Assembly: GCA_021845665.1 (NCBI GenBank) | Contig: JAJZVO010000015.1 | Span: 16,085 to 80,084 of the forward strand | Direction: 5' to 3' | DNA: 64,000 nt | From: Bacteroidota bacterium | Lineage (GTDB): Bacteria; Bacteroidota; Ignavibacteria; Kryptoniales; JAKASW01 | The notes under the pieces: model-generated | The model's database searches: none | What the model saw: only the letters and a program-made list of their open reading frames with translations | What the model was told of the DNA's origin: nothing | Shown: one piece after another, positions 52,355-59,559 of the stretch | How the letters are laid out: every line of letters starts with the position of its first letter | How positions within the stretch are numbered: the stretch's first letter is position 1 | Made by a program: the position numbers and the translations under genes

Positions 52355-53826
52355 CAGAAGTAAGCCTCCGATGGGTTTTCCATTTTCGCCGTTAATCTCT
52401 CAATCTGCTCGCGGCTTTTCGGCAGTGCCCCCTCGCAGCGCGGACTTACGGAGATTATCTTTCCCGGGTTCAGAACGCAGTTCGGGTCGAGCATCTCTTT
52501 TGTTTTCCTCATCAACTGAATAAATGGCGTATCGTATAGCGACTCCATGAACTTCTTCTTGGCCATGCCGACGCCGTGTTCGCCGGTTATGGTCCCGCCG
52601 AGGTCGACGGCCTTCCTGAATATTTCGTCGAACGCCGATTCGACGTGCGCAATCCCGGCATGGTCTCGTTCATCTGTAAGTCCGGTCGGGTGAAGGTTGC
52701 CGTCGCCCGCATGGCCGAAAGTTCCCATCTCGATGCCGTGTCTCCGGGCTGTTTCGCTAATGAAATCGACCATCGCGGCGAGCTCACTCCTCGGAACGGT
52801 AGCATCTTCGAGAATCGTAGTCGGGCGAATCCTCGCAAGAGCCGAGAATGCGGACTTCCTCGCGGCTTTCAGCTTCGTTCCCTCGGCTTCGTCTTTGGCG
52901 AGCCGCACACTCTTTGCCCCGGATCGCCGGCAGATCGACTCGATCGCGGCGGCTTCTTCCTCGACTGCGGAACGCGGTCCGTCCACTTCAATGAGAAGTA
53001 GAGCGCCTGTATTCTTGTCCAGGCCGAGATGGGCAAAATCCTCGACCGCGCATATGGTGGGCTTATCGAGAAACTCGAGCATCGCAGGCATGATACGCGC
53101 CGCCGTTATCGCAGAGACAGTATCGGCTGCACCGGAAATGGATTCATAGAAGCCGAGGAGCGTCCTGCTTGCCTGCGGAAGCGGGATAAGCTTCAAGAGT
53201 ATCTTCGTGAAAATTCCGAGCGTCCCTTCGGAGCCAATGAGAACGTCTTTCAAATTGTACCCGGCGACATCCTTCATGTTCTTCCCGCCAATGTGCATCA
53301 CTTCGCCGGTGGGGAGAACGACTTCGAATCCGAGGACATAGTTCTTTGTCACACCATACTTGAGTCCTCGAAGTCCTCCTGCATTCTCGGCGACGTTTCC
53401 TCCGAGGGTGCATATCTGCGAACTGCCGGGGTCCGGTGGATAGAACAAGCCATGAGATTCGACAAGCGTTTGGAATTTGCCCGTGATCGCACCGGGCTCG
53501 ACCCAAGCTGTCAGGTTGTTCCGGTCAAGTTCGAGGACCTTATCCCATCTACTCATCAGAAGGACCACGGAATTTTCTGACGGGATCGAACCGCCGCTGA
53601 GCCCGCTTCCTGATCCGCGTGGAATCACCGCAAACTTTTCACCATTCGCGAGCCTCATCAGCCGGCTTATCTGCTCAACGGAAGAAGGGATTACGATGGC
53701 ATCGGGCAAAGAAGACAAGAGCGCGGTTCCATCGTAGGAATAGGCAATCCTGTCCTCTGTAGAGTCAAGAAAGCAAGATTTCCCGAAGAGATCTCTCAGC
53801 TTTTTCTTTACGCCGTCAGAAATCAT
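52354..53826 (-). CDS. glcD: FAD-linked 2-hydroxyacid oxidase (GlcD-like)
   Basis: A 490-residue flavoprotein oxidising glycolate or D-lactate. I place the start at ATG 53826 (ISDGVKKKLRDLFG); the frame runs 13 codons further upstream. FAD-binding motifs: VIPRGSGSGLSGGSIPS (about 75-91), CTLGGNVAENAGGLRG (about 132-147), GFEVVLPTGEV and DVLIGSEGTLGIFTKI. The C-terminal substrate domain has FGHAGDGNLHP and GEHGVGMAKKKFM, with active-site histidines. Family length. First gene of a three-gene unit with glcF and the rhomboid. Confidence 0.93.
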   Translation of the reverse strand: MISDGVKKKLRDLFGKSCFLDSTEDRIAYSYDGTALLSSLPDAIVIPSSVEQISRLMRLANGEKFAVIPRGSGSGLSGGSIPSENSVVLLMSRWDKVLELDRNNLTAWVEPGAITGKFQTLVESHGLFYPPDPGSSQICTLGGNVAENAGGLRGLKYGVTKNYVLGFEVVLPTGEVMHIGGKNMKDVAGYNLKDVLIGSEGTLGIFTKILLKLIPLPQASRTLLGFYESISGAADTVSAITAARIMPAMLEFLDKPTICAVEDFAHLGLDKNTGALLLIEVDGPRSAVEEEAAAIESICRRSGAKSVRLAKDEAEGTKLKAARKSAFSALARIRPTTILEDATVPRSELAAMVDFISETARRHGIEMGTFGHAGDGNLHPTGLTDERDHAGIAHVESAFDEIFRKAVDLGGTITGEHGVGMAKKKFMESLYDTPFIQLMRKTKEMLDPNCVLNPGKIISVSPRCEGALPKSREQIERLTAKMENPSEAYF

Positions 53827-54078
53827 AGCATACTCCGTGATGAAACATAGACACTCGCGAGACAAACCAATATAGTCAACTGTAAGCCAAACACGAATTC
53901 ATTATTCGATGCACGCGGGCGGGATCTCTCCAATTACAGCCAGTCATTCCTTACCGCCTCGCTCGGGGCCGGGATAGGATACTCTTTTAAAATGCGGGTT
54001 CAATTGTTACGTTTCCACGGATTGACGACCGATCGGTAACCGTCCGGGCTTAGCGCCCAACATTAATCCAATTCTCTC

Positions 54079-54107
54079 TTGACAACGGCCGGGCGCCCTG
54101 TTATATT
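54079..54107 (+). promoter_or_regulatory. Strong sigma70-like promoter of the CarH-like gene
   Basis: TTGACA at 54079-54084, a 17-base spacer and TATATT at 54102-54107. It is the best promoter match in the window. The transcription start is expected near 54114, inside the tandem repeat at 54111-54128. Confidence 0.75.
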
Positions 54108-54110
54108 AAT

Positions 54111-54128
54111 CGTGCAAAACGTGCAATA
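54111..54128 (+). promoter_or_regulatory. Tandem 9-base repeat at the transcription start, candidate operator
   Basis: CGTGCAAAA at 54111-54119 is followed directly by CGTGCAATA at 54120-54128. The position, just after the -10 box and over the likely start of transcription, is that of a repressor site. CarH-type regulators bind direct repeats as tetramers and repress themselves in the dark, so self-regulation is plausible; that step is inference. Confidence 0.5.
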
Positions 54129-54145
54129 CAGGCATAACGGCCAAA

Positions 54146-55039
54146 ATGAAAAACAGCTACTCTACAAGGGAATTAGCCGACCTCCTCTCGGTCAACGAGT
54201 CCACCGTCAAAAGGTGGGCGGACAGCAGGTTCATCGAATGCGTCAAGACGAAAGGGGGACACCGAAAGTTCTCGATCAAAAGCATCTTAAGATTCATCCA
54301 TGAGAATCAGATGAATGTCCCTTCTCTCTCACTTGCCGAGTTCGACAGGAAAGACGTGCAGGCTCATCTCAGCGCGGGGTTTGTCGACGTCCTCGTTCCG
54401 ACGCTGAAGGAGGCGGCCCTGCAGGGGGACTCGAATGAAGTCCAAAGGCTGCTCCGGACCGGGCTCATATCCCAGCCGGACATCATCTTGCTTTATACTC
54501 AGCTGCTGTTCCCCGCGCTTGTGGACATAGGCAGAGATTGGGAAAAAGGGACTGTGAGGGTAGATGCGGAGCACCTGGCAACACAGGCTATCAAGTCTGC
54601 GCTCCTCCGCTTTCAGTCCGATATACACCTTAAGGAGACCAACGGGCTCTCGGCGGTAGTCAGCTGCTTCGAAGGCGAGACTCACGATATCGCGATCACA
54701 TGTATAGCGGGCTATCTGACTTCGCAGGGATGGAGGGTCTATCACCTTGGACAGGATATCCCAACCGACGATCTTTCATTTTTCATAAGGTCCAAGAAGC
54801 CGAACCTTGTCGCGATTAGCGCGGACATCGTGGATGCCGAAAGGAAATTTGTTTTCGGAATAAACAACAAGATCGTCCCTGCCGCGAAGAAGGCAGGCGC
54901 CATGACCATCGCCGGCGGGCTACAGATACCTTCACGTTTCTCGGGACGCTTGAAATGCGACATGCTCTCAGACAACATTTCAGACATCATGGCAATCCAC
55001 CACAACATGACAAAAGAAGCGGCGGAGGCGCAAACGTGA
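54146..55039 (+). CDS. CarH/LitR-like B12-dependent MerR-family photoreceptor regulator
   Basis: A 297-residue regulator. Residues 1-60 are a MerR-type winged helix (STRELADLLSVNESTVKRWADS, then TKGGHRKFS). A helical domain (about 75-175) carries the CarH signature WX9EH: W in RDWEKGTVRVDAEHLATQ near residue 131, with nine residues before EH. The cobalamin-binding Rossmann domain (about 180-290) has EGETHDIAI, where the histidine would be the lower axial ligand (ExHxxG in the family, ExHxxA here), then YHLGQDIP and TIAGGLQIP. In characterised CarH and LitR, adenosylcobalamin holds a DNA-binding tetramer that breaks apart on light. The neighbours (epimerase, CrtZ-like, photolyase) agree with light control. 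Confidence 0.85.
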   Translation: MKNSYSTRELADLLSVNESTVKRWADSRFIECVKTKGGHRKFSIKSILRFIHENQMNVPSLSLAEFDRKDVQAHLSAGFVDVLVPTLKEAALQGDSNEVQRLLRTGLISQPDIILLYTQLLFPALVDIGRDWEKGTVRVDAEHLATQAIKSALLRFQSDIHLKETNGLSAVVSCFEGETHDIAITCIAGYLTSQGWRVYHLGQDIPTDDLSFFIRSKKPNLVAISADIVDAERKFVFGINNKIVPAAKKAGAMTIAGGLQIPSRFSGRLKCDMLSDNISDIMAIHHNMTKEAAEAQT

Positions 55040-55965
55040 AGATAGCAATCACAGGCGCTACAGGATACATAGGTAAAGGGCTCGTCCAATCTCTCGTGGA
55101 AAAGGGACACAGCATCACCGTACTATCCAGAAATGTGGAACGAGCGACAACCGAGTTCGGCAGCAGTATCGGCGTACTCAGATGGACCGCCGACAATGCC
55201 CCGGAACTCGCTTCCGCACTCGATGGTATCGACGCTATGGTGAATCTTGCTGGAGAAAACATCGGCTCTTCTCTCTGGACGAAGGGCAAACGAGCAAGGA
55301 TCCTGAACAGCAGGTTATCGGCGGGAAGGCTTGTGACCGACGTGATCGCTTCGATGTCCCGGAAGCCCGCCCTTCTCGTTCAGGCATCGGCAGTCGGATA
55401 TTACGGCACGAGAGGCGAAGAGAGCCTGGACGAGACTTCTTCACGCGGGAACGGGTTTCTCGCAGATGTTGTGCGGAGATGGGAAGACTCCACGGAGGGA
55501 GTGGAATCGATGGGTGTCCGACGTGTCGTCATCAGGACCGGAGTCGTGTTTTCCTCACAAGGAGGTGCGCTGCCTAAGCTCGCGATGCCTTACAGGTTCC
55601 TCTTCGGTCTCGTTCTCGGCTCCGGCAATCAGTGGCTTCCCTGGATACATTATTCCGATGAGATAGAAGCGATTGGCTTCCTCCTGTCGCACCCTTTCTC
55701 AGCCGGAGTTTATAACCTGGTCTCACCAAACCCCGCCCGAATGGAGGAGGTCTGCAATGCGATCAGCGAAACTTTTCGGCGACCGACTGTGATGAAGGTT
55801 CCGGCCTCAATACTGAAACTCGCTATGGGTAAGATGGCCGAAGAGACGGTCCTTCCCAGTCAGCGCGTCGTCCCTTCGCGGCTTGCTGCGGCGGGTTTCA
55901 TTTTCACGCACGCAGGTCTCAAAACAGTGATTTCCCAATTGTATTCACCGAGAGAAAACAATTAG
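55036..55965 (+). CDS. TIGR01777-family SDR epimerase (SDR39U1/YfcH-like)
   Basis: A 309-residue NAD(P)-binding protein. I place the start at GTG 55036, overlapping the stop of the CarH-like gene (GTGA); a longer frame begins inside that gene. Motifs: KIAITGATGYIGKGLVQSL (about 2-20), VNLAGENIGSSLWTKGKR (about 71), ASAVGYYGTRGEESLDE (about 121) and the PWIHYSDEIEAIGFLL block typical of the family. The C-terminal DUF1731-like segment begins at VLPSQRVVPSRLAAAGF. In other genomes such genes often sit beside photolyase and LitR genes. The reaction is unknown. Confidence 0.88.
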   Translation: MKIAITGATGYIGKGLVQSLVEKGHSITVLSRNVERATTEFGSSIGVLRWTADNAPELASALDGIDAMVNLAGENIGSSLWTKGKRARILNSRLSAGRLVTDVIASMSRKPALLVQASAVGYYGTRGEESLDETSSRGNGFLADVVRRWEDSTEGVESMGVRRVVIRTGVVFSSQGGALPKLAMPYRFLFGLVLGSGNQWLPWIHYSDEIEAIGFLLSHPFSAGVYNLVSPNPARMEEVCNAISETFRRPTVMKVPASILKLAMGKMAEETVLPSQRVVPSRLAAAGFIFTHAGLKTVISQLYSPRENN

Positions 55966-56049
55966 TGGACATCCTTCGACATTTCACATACGCAGAAGTC
56001 GACTTGGTAATACTCCTTCCCTTCATCTCCAAGATGAACGATTCGCGGC

Positions 56050-56425
56050 TCGGGTTCCGCCGTCATTCCCGTCCGATGGTCATATCTCTGGTATCATATG
56101 CCTTACCACAACCTGTTAGAGAAGAACGATCTGTTCGCGCTATTTTTTTGCTCTGCCGAGCGTCGCGCTCATTGCAGCGGGGGCAGCAGACAACTTCAGG
56201 ATTCTCTTTTTCGCGGTCATGAGAATCGGCCTTTATATGGTAGCATATTTCTGGTTCCATGACATTGTGGTCCACCGGCGGCTCCGCATTGTTGGCAAAT
56301 ACAGGAACAAATATCTTGATTCAATCATTGCCGCCCATCTCGACCATCACAGCGACCGGGGTAATTTCGGATTTCTCTTCCTCATCCCGGTGCGGTACTT
56401 CAAACCCACGGCTTCTTCGAAATAA
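56050..56425 (+). pseudogene. Frameshifted CrtZ-like beta-carotene hydroxylase
   Basis: The C-terminal half in one frame is clearly a di-iron carotenoid hydroxylase: AYFWFHDIVVHRRL, then AAHLDHHSDRGNFGFLF (histidine-box pattern). Just upstream, another frame encodes LWYHMPYHNLLEKNDLFALFF, which matches the HH...EKNDL block of the family. The two frames meet at a run of seven T (56142-56148); with six T they would join as LFALFFALPSVALIAAG. The first histidine box, upstream near 56070, is also disturbed and no intact N-terminus is seen. It lies between the epimerase and photolyase genes. As sequenced it cannot make a hydroxylase. Confidence 0.75.
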
Positions 56426-56463
56426 CTCGTCGTGCATTACACATAGAATAGTGTAAGTCCGTT

Positions 56464-57930
56464 ATGCCATTCGAAGGGACGCGTCCAATTGTCTGCTGGT
56501 TCCGGCGAGACCTCAGGGTCAGGGACAACCCTGCCCTTTTCCACGCCGCCTCGGCCGGACTACCGGTCATTCCGCTTTTCGTCGTAGACACAGAACTGAT
56601 CAAAGGGATCCGGAGCGACGGGGCGGCCTTCGACTTCCAGGCCGAGAGTCTTCGCGATCTCGCCGATAGCATCGCGGGCCTCGGAGGAAGACTCATCGTA
56701 AGAACGGGAAGGCTGACCGAGGTATTCTCAAAGATCATAAGCGAGGTGCAGCCGAGATCGGTCTATTTCAACAGAGATTATGAACCGACGGCTATAGACC
56801 GCGATATCGAGGCGGTGAAATTCATCGAGAGATTTGGGATCGAAGTGAAATCTTTCGACGATGTGGTCATACACCATCCGGAAGATATAAGGACTTCGAG
56901 CGGTGGACCTTACGCCGTTTTCACCCCCTTTGCCGTAAAGTGGCGCAAGCTTCCGAAACCCGCGCCTCTCGGAAGACCTTCCAGGTTCAGCACTCCGAGA
57001 CTCGCGAGTGAACCTATCCCAGGAGGAAATGAGTTACCCAGAGCGAAGCTTGTTCTCAAACCTCTTGTACGCGGGGGCGAAAGGGATGCAACCGACCAAT
57101 GGAATTCATTTCTCAAAGAAAGGCTTCGCAGCTACACGGACACCAGAGATCTCCCGTACATGCAAGGGACAAGCATGATGTCTCCGTACCTGCGGTTCGG
57201 GTGTATCTCGCCCGTGAGGATGTATTCGGACCTGGTCGAGTTGTCGCCTGGCACCGACAACCACCCGTCGGATTCGGATGAGAAGTATGTCAGCGAATTA
57301 ATATGGCGCGAGTTTTACATTCATGTATTGTACCATTATCCATATACTGCCGAAAGAAATTTCAGGGGTCAGTTTGACCGGCTGAACTGGTCAATGGATG
57401 AGAGAACGTTCGAAGCATGGAAGGAGGGTAGAACAGGTTTTCCGCTTGTGGACGCAGGGATGCGGCAGCTCAACGCGACGGGATGGATGCATAATCGTGC
57501 GAGGATGGTTACAGCTTCATTTCTAGCAAAGGACCTTTTCATCGATTGGCGGTATGGGGCGGAATATTTTGCAACGAAGTTATTGGACATCGAGAAGGCA
57601 TCGAACGTCGGCGGCTGGCAGTGGTCCGCATCAACCGGCGTAGACCCGACCCCCCTTCGAATATTCAACCCGGCGATTCAATCACGCCGCTTCGATGCCG
57701 AGGGAATATACATTAAGGAATGGGTGCCCGAGCTTCGAAACGTGCCCTCCCGGTACATCCACGAACCCGACCGAATGAGTCCTATCCTTCAGAAAGAAAC
57801 AGGCGTCGTCGCAGGAAGGGACTACCCTTCCCCGATCGTCGACCACCGAAAGGCAGCCGCTTATTTCAAGTCTCAATTCATAATGGCAAAGGCCGGACGC
57901 CTCACGTCGAAATCGCCCCGGCGAGATTGA
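56464..57930 (+). CDS. phrB: Deoxyribodipyrimidine photo-lyase
   Basis: A 488-residue flavoprotein that repairs UV-induced cyclobutane pyrimidine dimers with visible light. The N-terminal domain begins VCWFRRDLRVRDNPAL (residues 10-25) and holds the antenna pocket. The FAD domain has TSMMSPYLRFGCISP (about 237), ELIWREFYIHVLYHYP (about 279), RTGFPLVDAGMRQL (about 322) and the tryptophan-rich WMHNRARMVTASFLAKDL and NVGGWQWSASTGVDP (about 380). Catalytic and electron-path residues look intact. It follows the broken hydroxylase gene and likely belongs to the light-induced unit. Class I CPD photolyase is the best fit; a related cryptochrome is less likely. Confidence 0.95.
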   Translation: MPFEGTRPIVCWFRRDLRVRDNPALFHAASAGLPVIPLFVVDTELIKGIRSDGAAFDFQAESLRDLADSIAGLGGRLIVRTGRLTEVFSKIISEVQPRSVYFNRDYEPTAIDRDIEAVKFIERFGIEVKSFDDVVIHHPEDIRTSSGGPYAVFTPFAVKWRKLPKPAPLGRPSRFSTPRLASEPIPGGNELPRAKLVLKPLVRGGERDATDQWNSFLKERLRSYTDTRDLPYMQGTSMMSPYLRFGCISPVRMYSDLVELSPGTDNHPSDSDEKYVSELIWREFYIHVLYHYPYTAERNFRGQFDRLNWSMDERTFEAWKEGRTGFPLVDAGMRQLNATGWMHNRARMVTASFLAKDLFIDWRYGAEYFATKLLDIEKASNVGGWQWSASTGVDPTPLRIFNPAIQSRRFDAEGIYIKEWVPELRNVPSRYIHEPDRMSPILQKETGVVAGRDYPSPIVDHRKAAAYFKSQFIMAKAGRLTSKSPRRD

Positions 57931-58038
57931 TTACCGACGGTAGCGAAGCTAAATTCAATATGTCAGGGCTTACAAAACCTAAGGGTTTCCTCTGGATCTA
58001 TTTCGGTACGCAACACACAACGGTCAGGAGCGACTGCA

Positions 58039-58800
58039 ATGAAGCAGTGGTATGAAGTGCTTTTCGAGAATTACTCTGCGAAGTACGAAAAAGAGCCGTT
58101 CACCCAGGGGACAATCGGTGAATGCGATTTTATCGAGAGTGAAATATCAGGGAACAAGGGTGCGCGAATACTCGACATCGGTTGCGGGACAGGACGCCAT
58201 TCTATAGAGATGGCAAGGCGTGGTTATCGATTGACCGGTATCGATCTTTCATATTCTATGCTCTCGCGGGCGAAGGAAAATGCGGCAGCCGCAGGCGTCT
58301 CGGTCGACTTCCGGCTAGGCGACGCCAGAGATCTTCACTTCGAAAAGGAATTCGAACTCGTCATAATGCTCTGCGAAGGAGCTTTTCCTCTCATGGAAAC
58401 AGATGAGATGAACTTCAGGATACTTGAGGGCGCCGCGCGCGCATTGAAGCCGGGAGGTAAGATGATCTTCACTACGCTTAATGCCCTCTTTCCACTTTTC
58501 CATTCTGTGAAGGAATTCATGGAATCCAATACCGGTGATACCGGAACGAAGTACGATGGACTGAATTTCGACCTGATGACATTCAGAGATCACAACATAA
58601 CCGGCGTCGATGACGACTCCGGGGTCAGGAGAGATTTACGGTGCGATGAGCGTTACTACGCCCCCTCGGAAATTACCTGGATGATGACGTCACTCGGATT
58701 CGGAACAACCGAGATATTCGGCGCTAAATTGGGAGCATTCAGCAGGAAGGACAGACTGACGACCGGGGACTTCGAGATGCTCGTGGTAGCGGAGAAATAG
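58039..58800 (+). CDS. Class I SAM-dependent methyltransferase
   Basis: A 253-residue soluble methyltransferase. Motif I is ILDIGCGTGRHSIEMARRGY (about 43-62); the acidic residue after strand 2 is in LTGIDLSYSML; motif II/III are FRLGDARDLHF and LVIMLCEGAFPLME (about 109); ARALKPGGKMIFTT follows. The C-terminal half is variable and includes several acidic stretches. The start is ATG 58039 with an AGGAG sequence 9 bases before. It lies 108 bases after the photolyase. The substrate is unknown; a part in the light-response unit is only suggested by position. Confidence 0.85.
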   Translation: MKQWYEVLFENYSAKYEKEPFTQGTIGECDFIESEISGNKGARILDIGCGTGRHSIEMARRGYRLTGIDLSYSMLSRAKENAAAAGVSVDFRLGDARDLHFEKEFELVIMLCEGAFPLMETDEMNFRILEGAARALKPGGKMIFTTLNALFPLFHSVKEFMESNTGDTGTKYDGLNFDLMTFRDHNITGVDDDSGVRRDLRCDERYYAPSEITWMMTSLGFGTTEIFGAKLGAFSRKDRLTTGDFEMLVVAEK

Positions 58801-58927
58801 CAGCTCCCGGAGCGAAGGATAGCGGTCATATCCTTCGACACAGCCGGGAACTTCAAACTCCAGGATTTGAATTCTCGCTCCCGGGGGAATTAAATGATGG
58901 ACCCATTATAATCGGCGGAGTATCCCA

Positions 58928-59194
58928 ATGCTCAAAGTGGTTACGGTGTTGTTTAACGATTTCGAAACGATAGACGTCCTCGGCCCGATCGAAGTTTTTG
59001 GCAGATTCCCTGCGAGTCTCGATCCCGGGTTCTATTCGCTGAAGGGAGGCATTATAACCAGCCACCACAGAGTGCCGGTAATGACGGAGCCCTTCCCGCT
59101 GGAACTCAAGGAAGAGTATGTGTTGCTCGTACCTGGAGGTATGGGGACAAGAGCGCTGATCAATGACAAGGGAACGTCTTTCGATGATAGATAG
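58928..59194 (+). pseudogene. DJ-1/PfpI-family N-terminal fragment
   Basis: The first 75 codons match the start of DJ-1/PfpI-type class I amidotransferase-like proteins: VTVLFNDFETIDVLGPIEVF, then YVLLVPGGMGTRALIND. In intact members the nucleophile cysteine and the rest of the fold follow in another 90-110 residues. Here the frame ends after 88 codons and the next bases belong to a different gene remnant, so the protein is truncated before its active site. Confidence 0.7.
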
Positions 59195-59409
59195 TCTCGG
59201 GATATCGTCATACGCGAATTGGAAGACGGTCGAGATAGCCAAGGCAAAGGGGCTTCCGGTGCCGAAGCGCGGGTTCACCGACCCGGTCGACGTTATGCTG
59301 GGTGACAGGAAAATGGGATGTTATTATCCGGGACCGGCTCACTGGCTCGGCAACATCGTCGTGTGGAAAAGAGCTTCTGGAGCACGCGAGAGAATTGGCG
59401 TCCAGGTGA
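59184..59409 (+). pseudogene. Class B1-like metallo-beta-lactamase fragment
   Basis: A frame from about 59184 encodes LGISSYANWKTVEIAKAK, then LPVPKRGF and CYYPGPAHWLGNIVVW. This is the B1 metallo-beta-lactamase segment around the third zinc histidine (GxxH, here PAH). One base out of frame, from 59365, comes GKELLEHARELAS and a TGA at 59407, which matches the normal C-terminus of the family. The roughly 60 residues between, with the zinc-binding Cys and last His, are missing, as is the N-terminal half with HxHxD. It is joined directly to the DJ-1/PfpI remnant and cannot be active. Confidence 0.7.
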
Positions 59410-59559
59410 TGCAAAGGGACACTTTGCACTCCGTGCCCGCATGCCAGGGGTCTTGAGAAGCGGAACAACGCTCCTTCACCTGCCATGAAAAAATGCGACG
59501 CCTGATGCACACATTACGGGCGCATCAGTCCAGCAAGGATTTAAACCGGACCCTGTTTT

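Larger units (their letters stand above)
53827..54145. other. Divergent intergenic region between glcD and the CarH-like gene
   Basis: About 320 bases. The right third holds the strong CarH-like gene promoter and tandem repeat (listed separately). A promoter for glcD must be on the other strand but is not obvious. Nothing else recognised. Confidence 0.5.
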
